From Ecdyonurus torrentis (Eukaryota > Arthropoda > Insecta > Ephemeroptera > Heptageniidae), in contig OX439136.1 in NCBI GenBank assembly GCA_949318235.1, forward strand, positions 4,925,172 to 4,989,171: a stretch of DNA of 64,000 bases. The letters are read 5' to 3'. Below are positions 36,949 through 51,870 of the stretch, one piece after another. The notes beneath the pieces were generated by a model that was not told the origin of the DNA, made no database searches, and saw nothing but the letters and a program-made list of their open reading frames with translations. The translations under genes were made by a program, and so were the position numbers. The first letter of the stretch is position 1; every line of letters begins with the position of its first letter.

Positions 36949-37070
36949 TACAGCTGTGGCTAAAAGTTCCCGAACGGTTCAGCGGTGACCGCTGCGTTTT
37001 CTCTTAAAGATAATATAGTGATTGCGGGTTACCTATGCAAATTGTTCTCAAACTTTTGGCCAGAGCTGTA
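36949..37070 (+). mobile_element. Tc1/mariner-like MITE, family I copy 3
   Basis: TA-flanked, ends CAGCTGTGGCTAAAAGTTCC and AAACTTTTGGCCAGAGCTG, 122 bases. It lies 10 bases from family V and 8 bases before family W copy 3. Confidence 0.75.
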
Positions 37071-37077
37071 CTGTATG

Positions 37078-37511
37078 TATTCAATATTGCAATTTTGGGT
37101 TCGATATACTCAAAATATCTATAATGATATCGTTACTTTTAAAATGTCGCCCATATGGTAACGTTACTATATAATGATAACTATAAATCATAGTGCATGC
37201 AATGTTTTTATTGAAATAAAATATTTCTAAGAACTGCTTCATGACTGTACTGTACCCTCCTCATCACCTGCCTCATTTTTTAGAATACATTTTAAATTGT
37301 TAGTGAAAGTTTCCTGTATTTTTTTTCTTCCCACTTTTTATATTTTTGGTGCAAAAAGTATAGTTATTGATACGTCGATATTATTATCAATTTTTTTAAT
37401 CAATTAAAATAAAGATAACTTTTATAAAACTAATCCATAACGCATCAATAACCAAATTTCGTGATCGTTATCGTATTTACGATAACCGAACCCAAGACTG
37501 CAATATTGTGT
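37078..37511. mobile_element. palindromic element, family W copy 3
   Basis: Left end ATTCAATATTGCAATTTTGG, GTTCGATAT; right end ATCGTTATCGTATTTACG, AACCGAACCCAAGACTGC, AATATTG. About 430 bases. It provides the uninterrupted version of the sequence split by the K element at 5458-5806. Confidence 0.6.
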
Positions 37512-39140
37512 AAATCATAAAGTTATGCTAACTGACATTAAAAGCTTAAGAGAAATACTAAATATTTAATTGTGATTTCCTTGCATATTCTGATATTTGC
37601 GTCCTAAATCGATATAGATATGCAATTATTAAATCTTTAAGTTCATTAAGCAGTTTTAATTAGTTTTTCATACTTGCATAATCAGTAATCACATATCAAC
37701 CTATTCAGAGGACGATGCCCTCTTTCAACAAAGTCAATAAATAAAATTCTTGTTAATCCACAAGTGCAAGTATTTTTATCAGTAGCAAAATTTATTTACA
37801 CTGCAAAAAAATACTATCGTTTTTATATTAAACTATGCACCAATAAATAATAAGAGCAAAGGTAAGAAGAAAAAATGTAAAAAAAAAAAAACAAGGTAAA
37901 AAAAAAAAAATAGTAAAAAAAAATAATAATAATAATAAAGATTACACTTTCCAGTAAAAAAAACTCAGTAAACTTATGATATTATGCACTTTTTTTTAAC
38001 CCCATCCTCTAAAAAAATTATTTTTAAATATTAAATTTTCATTAACATATTATACTTCGAAGAATTTTTTTAATTAAAAAAAAAAGTTTGTAAATAGTTT
38101 TTTTTTTACAAACTAAAAACATTAAAAAATACGTTTTTATATCAAATATTTTTAACCATAAATAATATCTAAAAATTAATTACAATGTTAACTTAATTTG
38201 TTTGCAGTTATAAATTATAAAAATAAAAAGAACTATATTGAATTACGATTTTTATTTTCCTTTACTATATAGTTTAGAAGAAGAAGAAAGAAAAAAAAAA
38301 AGTTTCTTTTAACTTTTATATAACTTTTTAAAATAATATAAAGTAAATTCTTTGGTAATTAATATATTAATTATAAAAAGTTACAAAAAAATTTAATGAA
38401 CTTCAAAGAGTAATTATAAAAGGGACTAGGAATTTTATTTATTATTAAAAAAATAAACAAGTTTTTATGTGGTAATTTTATGCAGTTTAAGTGCATTTTT
38501 TATTTCTTGTGTTATTATTATTATTATTTTTTGTGGTAATAAGGATAAAAGTGAAAAATGATGAGACAATAAAAAATTCTTTTCATTTTGTAAATTATAT
38601 TGCTTTATAATATACACTGACACTGGTAATTTTTGTTTAGCGTTTACAATTATCTTAAAACTGACTATAAATTACTGCATTAATTTGAATATATATTGTG
38701 AAGGCACAAAAATCTAAAATACTACACATAATCTGATTCAAAAAAAGCGCTACGTAAATTTAAAAAAAAAAAGGTGACCACTTTGACATATTTTGATCAG
38801 CTATGATCTCCATTAGTGACTAATATAAGTATTATATAACTCATGTAATCCAAAGAGGATTCCCGCTGAAAAGTACTGGTCAGCTGGAGACGTGTATTGC
38901 GGGTCAAATTTACATTGATAAAATGGCCAACAAATTATAACTTCCAGGTAAAAATAAATTAAAAGACAACAGAAATTTGAATAACGATATTCTCTTTAGA
39001 TTACCTCATCTATCGAAATACCTTGTATTACTCTCATTAGTGACCTGTCTCTTTAAACTAAATACATGAACGCACACATGAACCAATAAAATAGATGCAC
39101 AAAATTGAGAATATTATGCATTTTACTTGCCTTATCTATA

Positions 39141-39148
<8 letters not shown>
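37512..39148. other. AT-rich spacer
   Basis: A piece at about 37690-37730 (CAGAGGACGATGCCCTCTTT) resembles the right end of family R at 46070-46102. Otherwise only poly-A/T runs and an (ATT)n run near 38514-38527. No gene is supported. Confidence 0.5.

Positions 39149-39216
<68 letters not shown>
39149..39216. repeat. (TA)n microsatellite
   Basis: About 68 bases of TA repeats. Confidence 0.95.
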
Positions 39217-39217
<1 letters not shown>

Positions 39218-39358
39218 CAAATCATCACATGTACAGTACAAATTAAGTTTAACCCCTAACCATGCAAGTTAACTATGGCCAATATGATTAACTACCCTGC
39301 ATCGTATTATATAATTGATAACTTATAGGGGGAGTAAATTATAGAACCACCCTATAAA

Positions 39359-39874
39359 CACGGAAAGAACAAAATATATATGCCATCATAGCATGCATAA
39401 ATATTCCTAAATTAAAAACAGTTATACTGTTATAACACATAAATAATTATGCTATATTCAATATTTAATCTATAATATTTTTACTCTAAAAAAATAAGCG
39501 TTGAAAAGCTTGTACAGTACGTTAAGTATTGTAAAATTAACGGCTATGACGTTGATAATCTAACGATAAAAGCGTAAATGACGTCACAAGCGTTAGAATC
39601 ACAATGGAATAAAAGTTAAACTTGGCCGTTACAAATGTATGATTTTTTCATTCAGTCCCAACGCTTGTGACGTCATTAACGTTTTTATCGTCAAAATTTC
39701 AACGTTTAGTGACGTCATAACCGTTAATTCCACAACACTTAAAGCATTGCGAAACTGTGTATAAGCTTTTCAACGCTTATTTTAAGTGTAATATGGAGAT
39801 TAGCATAAATTTTATTATAATGAATATTAAAATGCTTTAGCATAATTATAACGTATTTAATTTTTCTCCGTGTA
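39359..39874 (+). mobile_element. family F copy 5, split by an E element
   Basis: CACGGAAAGAACAAAATATA at the left and TTTAATTTTTCTCCGTGTA at the right are inverted ends (CACGGA against TCCGTG). The family F words GTTATACTGTTATAACACAT and ATTATGCTATATTCAATATT precede the E element at 39481-39791 and TTTAGCATAATTATAACGTA follows it. Confidence 0.6.
39481..39791. mobile_element. palindromic MITE, family E copy 1
   Basis: Ends TTACTCTAAAAAAATAAGCG and CGCTTATTTTAAGTGTAA; arms continue with TTGAAAAGCTTGTACA and ATAAGCTTTTCAA. Inside are GACGATAAAAACG and four GACGTC-like words (ATGACGTCACAAGCGTT and its inverse). It contains the unbroken sequence ACTTAAAGCATTGC that is split in copy 2. Confidence 0.75.
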
Positions 39875-40323
39875 GATCAATATAATTATAAAGTATCGAT
39901 TAATCGTTATTTATTATACTATCAAACATAAAATATTCTATTCATGTGGAAATGTGTATTGAAAAGTAATTTGCAGTTACAATCGATAAAGTATTGTAAT
40001 AATGATAGGATAAACAATTTGAGCTTATAGTTTTATGTAAGATATAAATAAATAATTAACAAATGTAAACATAATTTTGTCATTTGAATTATCTAAAATA
40101 CGTAAAATATTGAAACAATGCTTTATTTCTTAGTATTTTTTATCGTACTCGGAAGAGCTTTCATTATTTTATAAGTTTGACTCTGATATGTATATTATCA
40201 TAAAAAAATATGTAATATAAAAGAATTGTTTACTTTTAAATTGTTTAATTTAATTTATTGTTTTTAATAAATTATTATTATGTACTCAACAGAATTTTAA
40301 TATGGATTGTTATATTTATCTTG

Positions 40324-40531
40324 TATAGGGTGTATGCAGATGACGTCATATTTAATGCGCTTGGACGCCATACTGGAGTTATAAATATCATTGCTCAGCA
40401 TATGACAAACTTTGTTTTTTGGTTACTTCCTTTAAGAATTCGTTTAATTTTTTGTTATTATTTATTATTAATTTTCGCACATACTTGAGATACTTATTCA
40501 ACCTATTAACAGCATCAATGCTGTAATTGAG
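40324..40531 (-). mobile_element. family H copy 6 (reverse, partial)
   Basis: TATAGGGTGTATGCAGATGA with CGTCATATTTAATGCGCTTG at the left, ATTAACAGCATCAATGCTGT at the right. The second end is missing. A short frame covers it but is not a gene. Confidence 0.6.
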
Positions 40532-40768
40532 TAATAGTATTCAGTAATTTTATATAGCAACAATGGGTGAAAACCGAAAGAGTTGTTGGTATCATGGACA
40601 TAGCACAAAAAAAAAAAAAAACATATTTTTCGTAGCGGTTTTATCGCCAAATAGCGTAAAAATTCACGGGGATATTCAATTTTAGTTTCTTTTTCTACTG
40701 TATAAATGTAACCGTATTTGTAAGATTTTGCTACTGTTATTACATTATTTGTATTAAAAAAAAAAATC

Positions 40769-41095
40769 TTAAAGAGCCCCTGGCCTGAAAAATAAATTTT
40801 CTCTCAATTATAAATCATGAGATAGAATTATTATAAATACTCATATTTTGTGCCTTAACCCTTCCTCGCAAACTGGCAAGAAAACTTGTAAAGTAGACAA
40901 CCTGCGCTACAATTTCTATTGTAGACCCGGAATTGTTGACGTCATGAATTCCTAAAGTTGCTTACTTTACAGTTTTTCAATCCCAGTTTGTAAGGCTACA
41001 AAAAGGTTGAAGGATATAATATGTGTATGAATAATGGTCCCATCTCATGATTTTTACGTTTTTGATTCAATTGTTTGAGACCTGGAGCCCTTTAA
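40769..41095. mobile_element. TTAA-type MITE, family D
   Basis: TTAAAGAGCCCCTGGCCTGA at the left, GAGACCTGGAGCCCTTTAA at the right. Length and internal order (ACAACCTGCGCTACAATT, TGACGTCATGAATTCC, GTCCCATCTCATGATTTTT) resemble family A, so it may be a deep relative. Single copy here. Confidence 0.65.
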
Positions 41096-42883
<1,788 letters not shown>

Positions 42884-43164
42884 TATAGGGTGCATACATT
42901 CATGTTAAAGTCGCTGTCGTGTTAGATAACTCAATACTTGGGCTGGTATAGGAAAATGACTCATTTTGCAAATTTAAAAATACTAAGCAATAATTTTTAA
43001 GAGTATTGATGTTGTTTATATAGGTTCAGAAAGGCTCTCATGTATGTGACAGCCCGATCATAATAATAACAAAAAATTAACCGATTTTCCAAAGAAAATA
43101 ACCAACTCCTATGCTGAGTAATGCTAAGCACATTAATTATGATGTCATGTGGATACACCATATA
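42884..43164 (+). mobile_element. MITE-like element, family H copy 7
   Basis: TATAGGGTGCATACATTCAT, TTAAAGTCGCTGTCGTG at the left; ATGATGTCATGTGGATACAC, CATATA at the right. Interior AATGACTCATTTTGCAAATT. Confidence 0.7.
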
Positions 43165-43764
43165 GGACACAAATTAAAGTTTCAATACAAAATAATTTTC
43201 CAGTTTTAAAATCTATCCTTTCAAAGCTTCGTGTTAATTTCAATAACCGTTTCCTCCAGTGTCAAATTGTTTATTTGGAAGCTAGTCAGCATTTTTTGGC
43301 TTAAGGGGTCACTTTTGGGACAGTTACGTCCACTTTTGTGAGTATAAAAGATCCAAAAGAGGGACGTAAATACTCTTCAAAAGGGGCCAAAAACTCAATG
43401 GGCCAGTTGGCATTTTTTGCAGATCTACTCTTATAACCAATGCTACCCTGGTTTTCTCTCTTATCTGATGAGCAAGATTCTTGATATTTTTATCGTAGAT
43501 ATTAAGATAAACATTTAAATGACGTTATCTAAAAAACTATATCAGCTTTTGAAAAAAAAATCAAGCCTTTTAAAAACAACCCTTAAAACTATATATATAT
43601 ATATATATGTTACTAAAATACTCATAATATTTAGAAAATAGAAAACTGTAGAGAAGAGAGAATGAAAAAAATGATGTTGAAGATTACATTGTTGTGAAGG
43701 AAAAAAGAAAAGAAAAACGTTTTAATCTTTGCTATATACAAGTTAGCACCTGAGACCTTCACTC

Positions 43765-43863
<99 letters not shown>

Positions 43864-44233
43864 TACCCTCGGGGGCTCCAGCTGTTTGTATCTCAGTCCA
43901 ATCTCTCGCACTTCACTTATATACATCAAAAACTAGAGCTAAAGTAAAGAGAAACCTTCAAGCAATAATATAAGTCAATACTAATACATCTCTCTCTCTC
44001 GCTCTCTTCAACACAGCTTACAGTATAGTCAATAAACATGATTAAAATCATTTAGAAATTATTGTCCTAGGTAATATATAACTGCTTTGCTATTAGAAAT
44101 CATAACATAAATTTCAAATGTGTGTTATAAGGGTTGTATTTCTGAATGAGCTCGTATATCTAAAATTCAAAAAATGTTAAGTCAGTATAAAAAAAAAAGA
44201 AAAAAAAAAGAAAAAGAAACAGTATATACCTGA
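43165..44233. other. spacer with a (TA)n array
   Basis: A less AT-rich part at about 43285-43440 (GGGGTCACTTTTGGGACAG, AGAGGGACGTAAATACTC) has no recognised identity. (TA)n at 43771-43858. No gene is supported. Confidence 0.45.
43771..43858. repeat. (TA)n microsatellite
   Basis: About 88 bases of TA repeats. Confidence 0.95.
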
Positions 44234-44397
44234 TTAAAGGCCGAAGCAGCCGTCAATCGCTGCCTGAGCGATAACCGTGCGACAACTATCGCTGGCTCCC
44301 GATTGGCTTTGCGCAAAAAGTTAGACCAATCCTAACTCTAGCGCACTCTAACGGTCCTTGTCGCAAAAAGACCGACTGACGGCTGCGTCGGCCTTAA
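44234..44397. mobile_element. TTAA-type MITE, family N
   Basis: TTAAAGGCCGAAGCAGCCGT and ACGGCTGCGTCGGCCTTAA are inverted ends with TTAA on both sides; total 164 bases and GC-rich. Single copy in the window. Confidence 0.75.
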
Positions 44398-44701
44398 TTA
44401 AACTATATATTACGATAAGATTTTGAATACCTATGTGATCATGGAATGTGGGAGAAAAAATATTTATGGGCAAACAATTTCAAATTTTTGAAATATTAAA
44501 AATTTTCATTGCAATTTTTCTTATTGAAAGTGCTATAATAAAGAAAAATATTATTTCCTGTCTCATCCTATATAAGTAAAACCACCACTGTATCTCTAAT
44601 TAGCAGTTGTGAAGTAATAAAAATTGTCAATTTTTGTTTATAAAATAAACATAAAATATTGGAATTGGTACTGAGAGCTATGCAGTATAGTAAAAACAAT
44701 T

Positions 44702-44892
44702 AAAGTATTGTTCACATGACGAGTAAATTTGACGCGCGTCGACGGATCAACTAAGTTAGAACAATGTAAACAAATGGAGCCGTTCACATGTAATTTTCAA
44801 AAACAATGTGAACGGCTCTATTTGTTTATATTGTTCCAACTTTGTAACGCATGTCGACGCGGTTCAAATTTCTGCGTCATGTAAATAATACT
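44702..44892. mobile_element. foldback MITE, family P
   Basis: Nearly complete palindrome: AAAGTATTGTTCACATGACG, AAATTTGACGCGCGTCGACG, then AACAATGTAAACAAATGGAG and CCGTTCACAT; mirrored by ATGTGAACGGCTCTATTTGT, ATGTCGACGCGGTTCAAATT and CATGTAAATAATACTTC. About 190 bases. Confidence 0.7.
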
Positions 44893-45750
44893 TCAGTTGC
44901 TAAAATATACTTTTAAGTGTTTCATTGCTGCGGTGATATAAAAAATTACCATTGTCATTTTTAACACAGTTTTTGTAAAAAAATAAAAAAATAAAACGTA
45001 AATAACAACACTTTTTATTGACAAATTGGTATGCAGAGCACTTTGAAGTATCCATTGGTAAATGAATATTTTAAAAACAAACGCTAATTGTTAAATGTAA
45101 ATAGTTGATTTTTCGGTTTGTATTTACTCAAACGCCTTTTTTTTTCTTTAAAGTATATTTAGGTTTGAATGAATTACTTCTTTAAATAAATATAATATAA
45201 GAAACAGAGATAACATTTAGATTTTATAGGACGCTCAGAGATTTGAATATTTTAAAATATAGGAAGAACAAATAAGATTTTTTTTTTCTTTTTTTTTTTT
45301 CACATAATATACGCAAACAAAAATGACTGCTCTGTATATCTTTACATTCTTTATAATCCCAGAAGTTGTTATAACGCTTGGATCAAGTATAATATTTGAG
45401 TAAAAAAAAAAAAAAAAATCTTTCAGACTGAAAATCATTTTATTTGATATAAAAAGTAAGGAAGGTATAGGTCCCGAGGTGAGTAACGTAGTATGTATGC
45501 GTGACCGCAAGTTATAGGGTAGACTCAAGGGGAATCAACGCGTACTTCATCCCTTATTCTCCACGTCACCATGTCACCTCAATCTTACCGCCTTTGTAAG
45601 CCAAACAATCACATGTCACTACAGCTATACTTACATGGCTTTTAAATTTCACTTTCTCGACTTATTTTATCAAGGAGGGGGTAGGGGAGTTGAAATGGAT
45701 TTAATAAATAAAAATTTATCATTGAGAAAGACTTAAATATTTTAGGGGGG

Positions 45751-46102
45751 TAACAAAGAGGACATTGCTTCTGAATCGATAGATATGCGAATTTCTTATT
45801 TTATAGTTTAATAAATAATTTTTGAAAGCCACAAAATTAAATCACTGGCGGAAACTTTTTCCTATGCCCACATAACTTGCAGCCCGTGACGTCATTTTTC
45901 GATTCTCAAAAATATAATTAAAAATATTAAATAATGCTGTTCGTAAACCCTGTTCTCTGCTCCTAAAATGACGATCAACTTTGGTTATTCAAATTGAATG
46001 CGCATTTTTTTTTGTAAGAAAACAGGGTTTACGAACAACACTAATGTTTCAATGAACTCAAAAATTAACCCATCAATCAATTCAGGACGATGTCCTCTTT
46101 AA
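45751..46102. mobile_element. TTAA-type MITE, family R, with a nested Q element
   Basis: TAACAAAGAGGACATTGCTT and CTGAATCGAT at the left, ATCAATTCAGGACGATGTCC and TCTTTAA at the right. The centre has CCCGTGACGTCATTTTT. A 100-base inverted-repeat element (45938-46037) sits inside. Confidence 0.6.
45938..46037. mobile_element. short MITE, family Q
   Basis: TGTTCGTAAACCCTGTT and AACAGGGTTTACGAACA are perfect 17-base inverted ends of a 100-base element. Confidence 0.7.
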
Positions 46103-46230
46103 GAATATAAAATAAAATTACCCCCTAATTTTTTTGTAGACTTCCTCATTCTAAATTTAATTATAATTTTTTTTTCTCAGTTTTTTTACTAGGTTGTACA
46201 GTATACTGTATAAATAAACCTTCAATTGCT

Positions 46231-46594
46231 CTAACGTAGAAGGGGACCGACTTGGACCGGAAATCTCTAAAAGAAGAACTATATTTTCACAATAATTTTT
46301 TGTACATGCTTTATTTCCATCAAAACAAATTTAACACAAACAACAAAACAAAATTAAGTAAATTTAAAATATATTTATTTATTTTTAATTTTAAAAAAGC
46401 TTTTGATTTGACTAAAATTTGACGAATTTTCACATTTATACATGTCATCTTTAAAGTGAAATAACAAATATTTATCCGTTTTTTCACATGTTTGACATAA
46501 CTAAACTTTTAAGTGCTATTTCTTCTTTATTTTGTGTCAATATTATAATTTGCGACCTCTAGTTTGCGAGATTCGGTCAACTATACCTCCTTAA
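46231..46594 (+). mobile_element. TTAA-type MITE, family M copy 2
   Basis: CTAACGTAGAAGGGGACCGA, CTTGGACCGGAAATCTCT at the left; TAGTTTGCGAGATTCGGTCA, ACTATACCTCCTTAA at the right. Colinear with copy 1 at 33112-33506. Confidence 0.7.
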
Positions 46595-47803
46595 TTATGT
46601 AAGCTTAAAATGTATTTCCTATTTGATTTTAAACTCTTTAATCTTTACATTATACCGAACAGATTATGACCCACAAAATATAATAAAAATTTAAAGAGCT
46701 ATATTCCCCCCCCCCTCCCCTCAAGAAGATAAATAATGTATAGTAACGGTAATAGTTACGTATCATAATATTTTTTTTATATACAAATATTTAAACGAAA
46801 ATTGATTTCACTTCATATTTTTCATTAAAATACTAAATTTCAATTTTAAGTATCATATTGCTTTCATTTCACGATAAAATAAGGTAAATATAATATTCAA
46901 CCGTCACAGACGTGAAATTAAGATTATAAATCAAACGACTTCTAATGAGGGACAAAAACATCAAAGCTATTTGGTCTTGTAAACTTTAATTTAAATAGAG
47001 GACCTCATTAACTATATAAGTTTTAACTCAAATTTTAGAATTCAATATTTATTTAAGTCACCATAAAAGCTCTTTAATAAAATATAAAAAATATATTTTA
47101 TACAACACATACACATATATATATTTTCTTTTTGAAAGTTTTCGTAAATTTAATTGAGGGGAAATTTTATATAGAACTTTTTATGTTAACGAACAAAATT
47201 GGGAAAACTGGTTTAAAAATTTTATTAGTGAGAAATTAATTATAATTATAACTCCTTTTTTTTTATTTTTTTTTTTTTATTTACTATTTTTTACATGAAG
47301 GGAAATTTGTGAATGTTTGAAAAAAAATCTTAAAACTGTATTAGAAATAAATTTGAAATCACTCGTGAGTTTCAATAAAATTTATTTCAATTTTAGCTTT
47401 ATTATATATACATATTATTATTATTACTTTAGAAGTGCAAACTCAAAAACGAGTCATTGAGAATCATAGAGAAACCAAACATTCATGCATATTATATTAT
47501 TATAAAAAAGAAGATGACGCAAATAATATAATATGTTTATTCAAATTTTTCTTGAGTTAGAAATTTTATTTTTTAATTCATAGATTTCATATAAAAATTG
47601 AAAAATTGCATAAATGTTTGAAAATTTAGTAATCAAGTTGCTAATTAATACAGTGATTTTTTAATACGGAAATGAATTAGCCCAAGTAATTAATATGATA
47701 ATTAATTTTAAGTAATTTTAAGGAGAGATTAAGTAAAACTGAAGATATCAGCCTTTCTTTCTATAATACCCCTGCATTTACCGGTAATATAAATGGGTGG
47801 AAT
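46595..47803. other. AT-rich spacer
   Basis: No coding frame or shared repeat is recognised. Confidence 0.5.
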
Positions 47804-47856
47804 TGTCTGTACAGTTTGAGCCTTTCCACGTTGGAAAGGCCCAAACTGTACAGACA
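47804..47856. repeat. near-perfect hairpin, 25-bp stem
   Basis: TGTCTGTACAGTTTGAGCCT then TTCCA pairs with TGGAAAGGCCCAAACTGTAC then AGACA, with a single mismatch and a 3-base loop (CGT). The symmetry weakens sharply outside. It may be the core of an old foldback element; the loop is too short for a typical microRNA precursor. Confidence 0.7.
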
Positions 47857-47985
47857 GGCGTATCATTAACCGTTATGCGGTGCATGGTTTCCACCATGTA
47901 ATCTGTCAGATTAAAGAATATCACGATTGTAGTAATAAATGTGTATGTATGTTATGTGGTGGCCTCTGTACTAGGTACCACTTAC

Positions 47986-48012
47986 TTCACTGTCCGTCTC
48001 GGACTCTGCCAT
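47986..48012 (-). CDS. possible first coding exon (MAESETDSE)
   Basis: On the minus strand an ATG at 48012 in the context AACTTAATGG opens nine codons, MAESETDSE, ending directly at a consensus donor GTAAGT (47985-47980) in phase 0. The sequence is GC-richer than its surroundings and a promoter-like region lies about 500 bases upstream. This is only a motif-level guess; no following exon was found. Confidence 0.2.
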
Positions 48013-48536
48013 TAAGTTATTATGCAAAACTGTAGACGGGTAGCAATGTATTTATGATGTTTAATAAATAATAATAAATTTCATTATTATTATTTAGATG
48101 TAATGATTTGGATATTATTATATGTTTATAATTAAGTGGATAATTATTGAATGTTTAGATGCATGTTGTACACACATTGTGTTTAATAAATAAATAAAAT
48201 AACTAATTTTAATTAAAGTGTTAATGATCTAAATATTTGCAAAAACATTAGGACACTGACCATTGTAAAGCACAGCACTGATGATAAATGCTAACGTATA
48301 CATATCTAATTTTAACTTAATTATAAAATATTTGGTTTACAAATATTTTATAGATTAGATACGTAAAACCACGCTATTAAGCTTCTGTATTCTTGCCCTA
48401 TATACCAAACACGTTATTTTAATGTTTGTAGCTCAAATTTTCACCACAGCAATAAAAACAAACAAAAACAAGATACTATATACATACAAGTAAGGGACAC
48501 CAACTATGGTTATATGTTAATTATAGCGCAGTTGTT

Positions 48537-48690
48537 ATTGGTCTTTTTTGATCACGTGATCTTCAACTCGGGCGCTGATTGGCTTATATTGGGCGAGCGT
48601 GTCCTTATCTTGTATGTTATCTTGACAAAAAAATGTTACTTTTGGCGCAACCTATCATCATTTGGCGGAGACTGGGACGCCACACTAAAC
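48537..48690 (-). promoter_or_regulatory. promoter-like region: CCAAT, CACGTG, CCAAT and E2F-like sites
   Basis: On the minus strand, CCAAT starts at 48582, ATCACGTGAT lies at 48560-48551 and a second CCAAT starts at 48541. Upstream, GGTTGCGCCAAAAG (about 48654-48641) and TCCGCCAAAT (about 48670-48661) resemble E2F sites. The block is much less AT-rich than its surroundings. Together this looks like a CpG-containing housekeeping-type promoter facing left. Frames crossing it on the plus strand are ignored. Confidence 0.3.
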
Positions 48691-48784
48691 TTACTGCATT
48701 GTCCGATGGTATGAACAAAAAACAAAAAACAAAAAAAAAAAAAAGTGAAAAAAAAAAGTGAAAAAAATTAACTATGTACAAGCA

Positions 48785-48800
48785 TTAAAGGCGTAGAACA
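48785..48800 (+). mobile_element. family B end (copy 5) cut by the gap
   Basis: TTAAAGGCGTAGAACA is exactly the family B terminus; the following bases are Ns. The rest of the element is probably in the gap. Confidence 0.6.
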
Positions 48801-49000
48801 NNNNNNNNNNNNNNNNNNNNNNNNNNNNNNNNNNNNNNNNNNNNNNNNNNNNNNNNNNNNNNNNNNNNNNNNNNNNNNNNNNNNNNNNNNNNNNNNNNNN
48901 NNNNNNNNNNNNNNNNNNNNNNNNNNNNNNNNNNNNNNNNNNNNNNNNNNNNNNNNNNNNNNNNNNNNNNNNNNNNNNNNNNNNNNNNNNNNNNNNNNNN
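48801..49000. other. assembly gap (200 N)
   Basis: Exactly 200 unknown bases. It begins within a palindromic MITE end and is followed by a (TGTTT)n stretch, so a foldback or low-complexity structure probably broke the assembly. Confidence 0.95.
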
Positions 49001-51158
<2,158 letters not shown>

Positions 51159-51340
51159 TTAAAGTATAGAGCAGAAGAAAACATAAGTATAATATTTATA
51201 TCACAAAACACTTGATGGAACTTTCAAATAACATTATTTTGTATGAAAACCCAACTGTAGCGTCGTAAAAGTGATCTGAAAATTTCGACTTATATAATTC
51301 GAATAATTTTTCATAGTTACTTTTGCATGTTTCAGATAAA
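51159..51340 (+). mobile_element. family A fragment (copy 6)
   Basis: TTAAAGTATAGAGCAGAAGA, CACAAAACACTTGATGGAAC, AAACCCAACTGTAGCGTCGT and TTTTGCATGTTTCAGAT, then a poly-A run. The right third is missing. Confidence 0.6.
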
Positions 51341-51389
51341 AAAAAAAAAAGAAAAAGAAATAGTAATCCTTTTCTTGGTGAATGGCTAC

Positions 51390-51870
51390 GTTGAAAATTG
51401 TAACGATAGAAGCATAAAAATGACGTCGCAAGCGTTAAAGCCTTTGTCAAGTTACTTTTTTATCATTTAGAATACTAGACTGATAATTACCATAACTTAA
51501 TATCCATGAATTAGACACCAACTCATTGATTTTGTATTTATTTTCGTTTATTTTCCTTTTTGCGGTTATATCACGTATCTGACGTCACAATGTACCGATG
51601 GGGCCGTGATACGGGTAAAGAACTTCAGGGAAGGGCCTAAATTTATCACGTGACCAGAGCGGTGACTGTGATTGGCAGCGGTACATTGTGACGTCAGATA
51701 CGTGATATAACAGCAAAAAGGAAAATAAACGAAAATAAATACAAAACCAACGTGATGGTGTCTAATTCATGGATATTAAGGTATGGAAATTATCAGTCTA
51801 GTATTCTAAATGATAAAAAAGTAACTTGACAAGGGCTTTAACATTGCGATAAAGTTATTGATAAAACTAC
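51390..51870. repeat. family E remnant split by a G element
   Basis: TACGTTGAAAATTGTAACGA, AAATGACGTCGCAAGCGTTA on the left of the G element matches family E; ACATTGCGATAAAG follows it. The G element sits at a TTAA here. Confidence 0.4.
51435..51841. mobile_element. TTAA-type MITE, family G copy 4
   Basis: TTAAAGCCTTTGTCAAGTTA and TAACTTGACAAGGGCTTTAA are the ends; the arms also include TAATTACCATAACTTAATAT on the left. The inner palindrome is present: GTTATATCACGTATCTGACG and CGTCAGATACGTGATATAAC, with CACGTGACCAGAGCGGTGAC in the middle. About 407 bases. Confidence 0.8.

Noticed and set aside
38860..38945. Possible upstream exon of the cysteine-rich protein
   Set aside because: It is less AT-rich and has splice-like words, but no frame gives the expected cysteine or tryptophan pattern.
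45235..45528. Minus-strand frame starting MSLPYNLRSR, like a retroelement protein motif
   Set aside because: The motif is short, the frame soon runs into poly-Phe from a homopolymer and nothing else nearby supports a retroelement.
47804..47856. MicroRNA precursor
   Set aside because: A 3-base loop and a total length of 53 bases do not suit a normal precursor; kept as a hairpin only.
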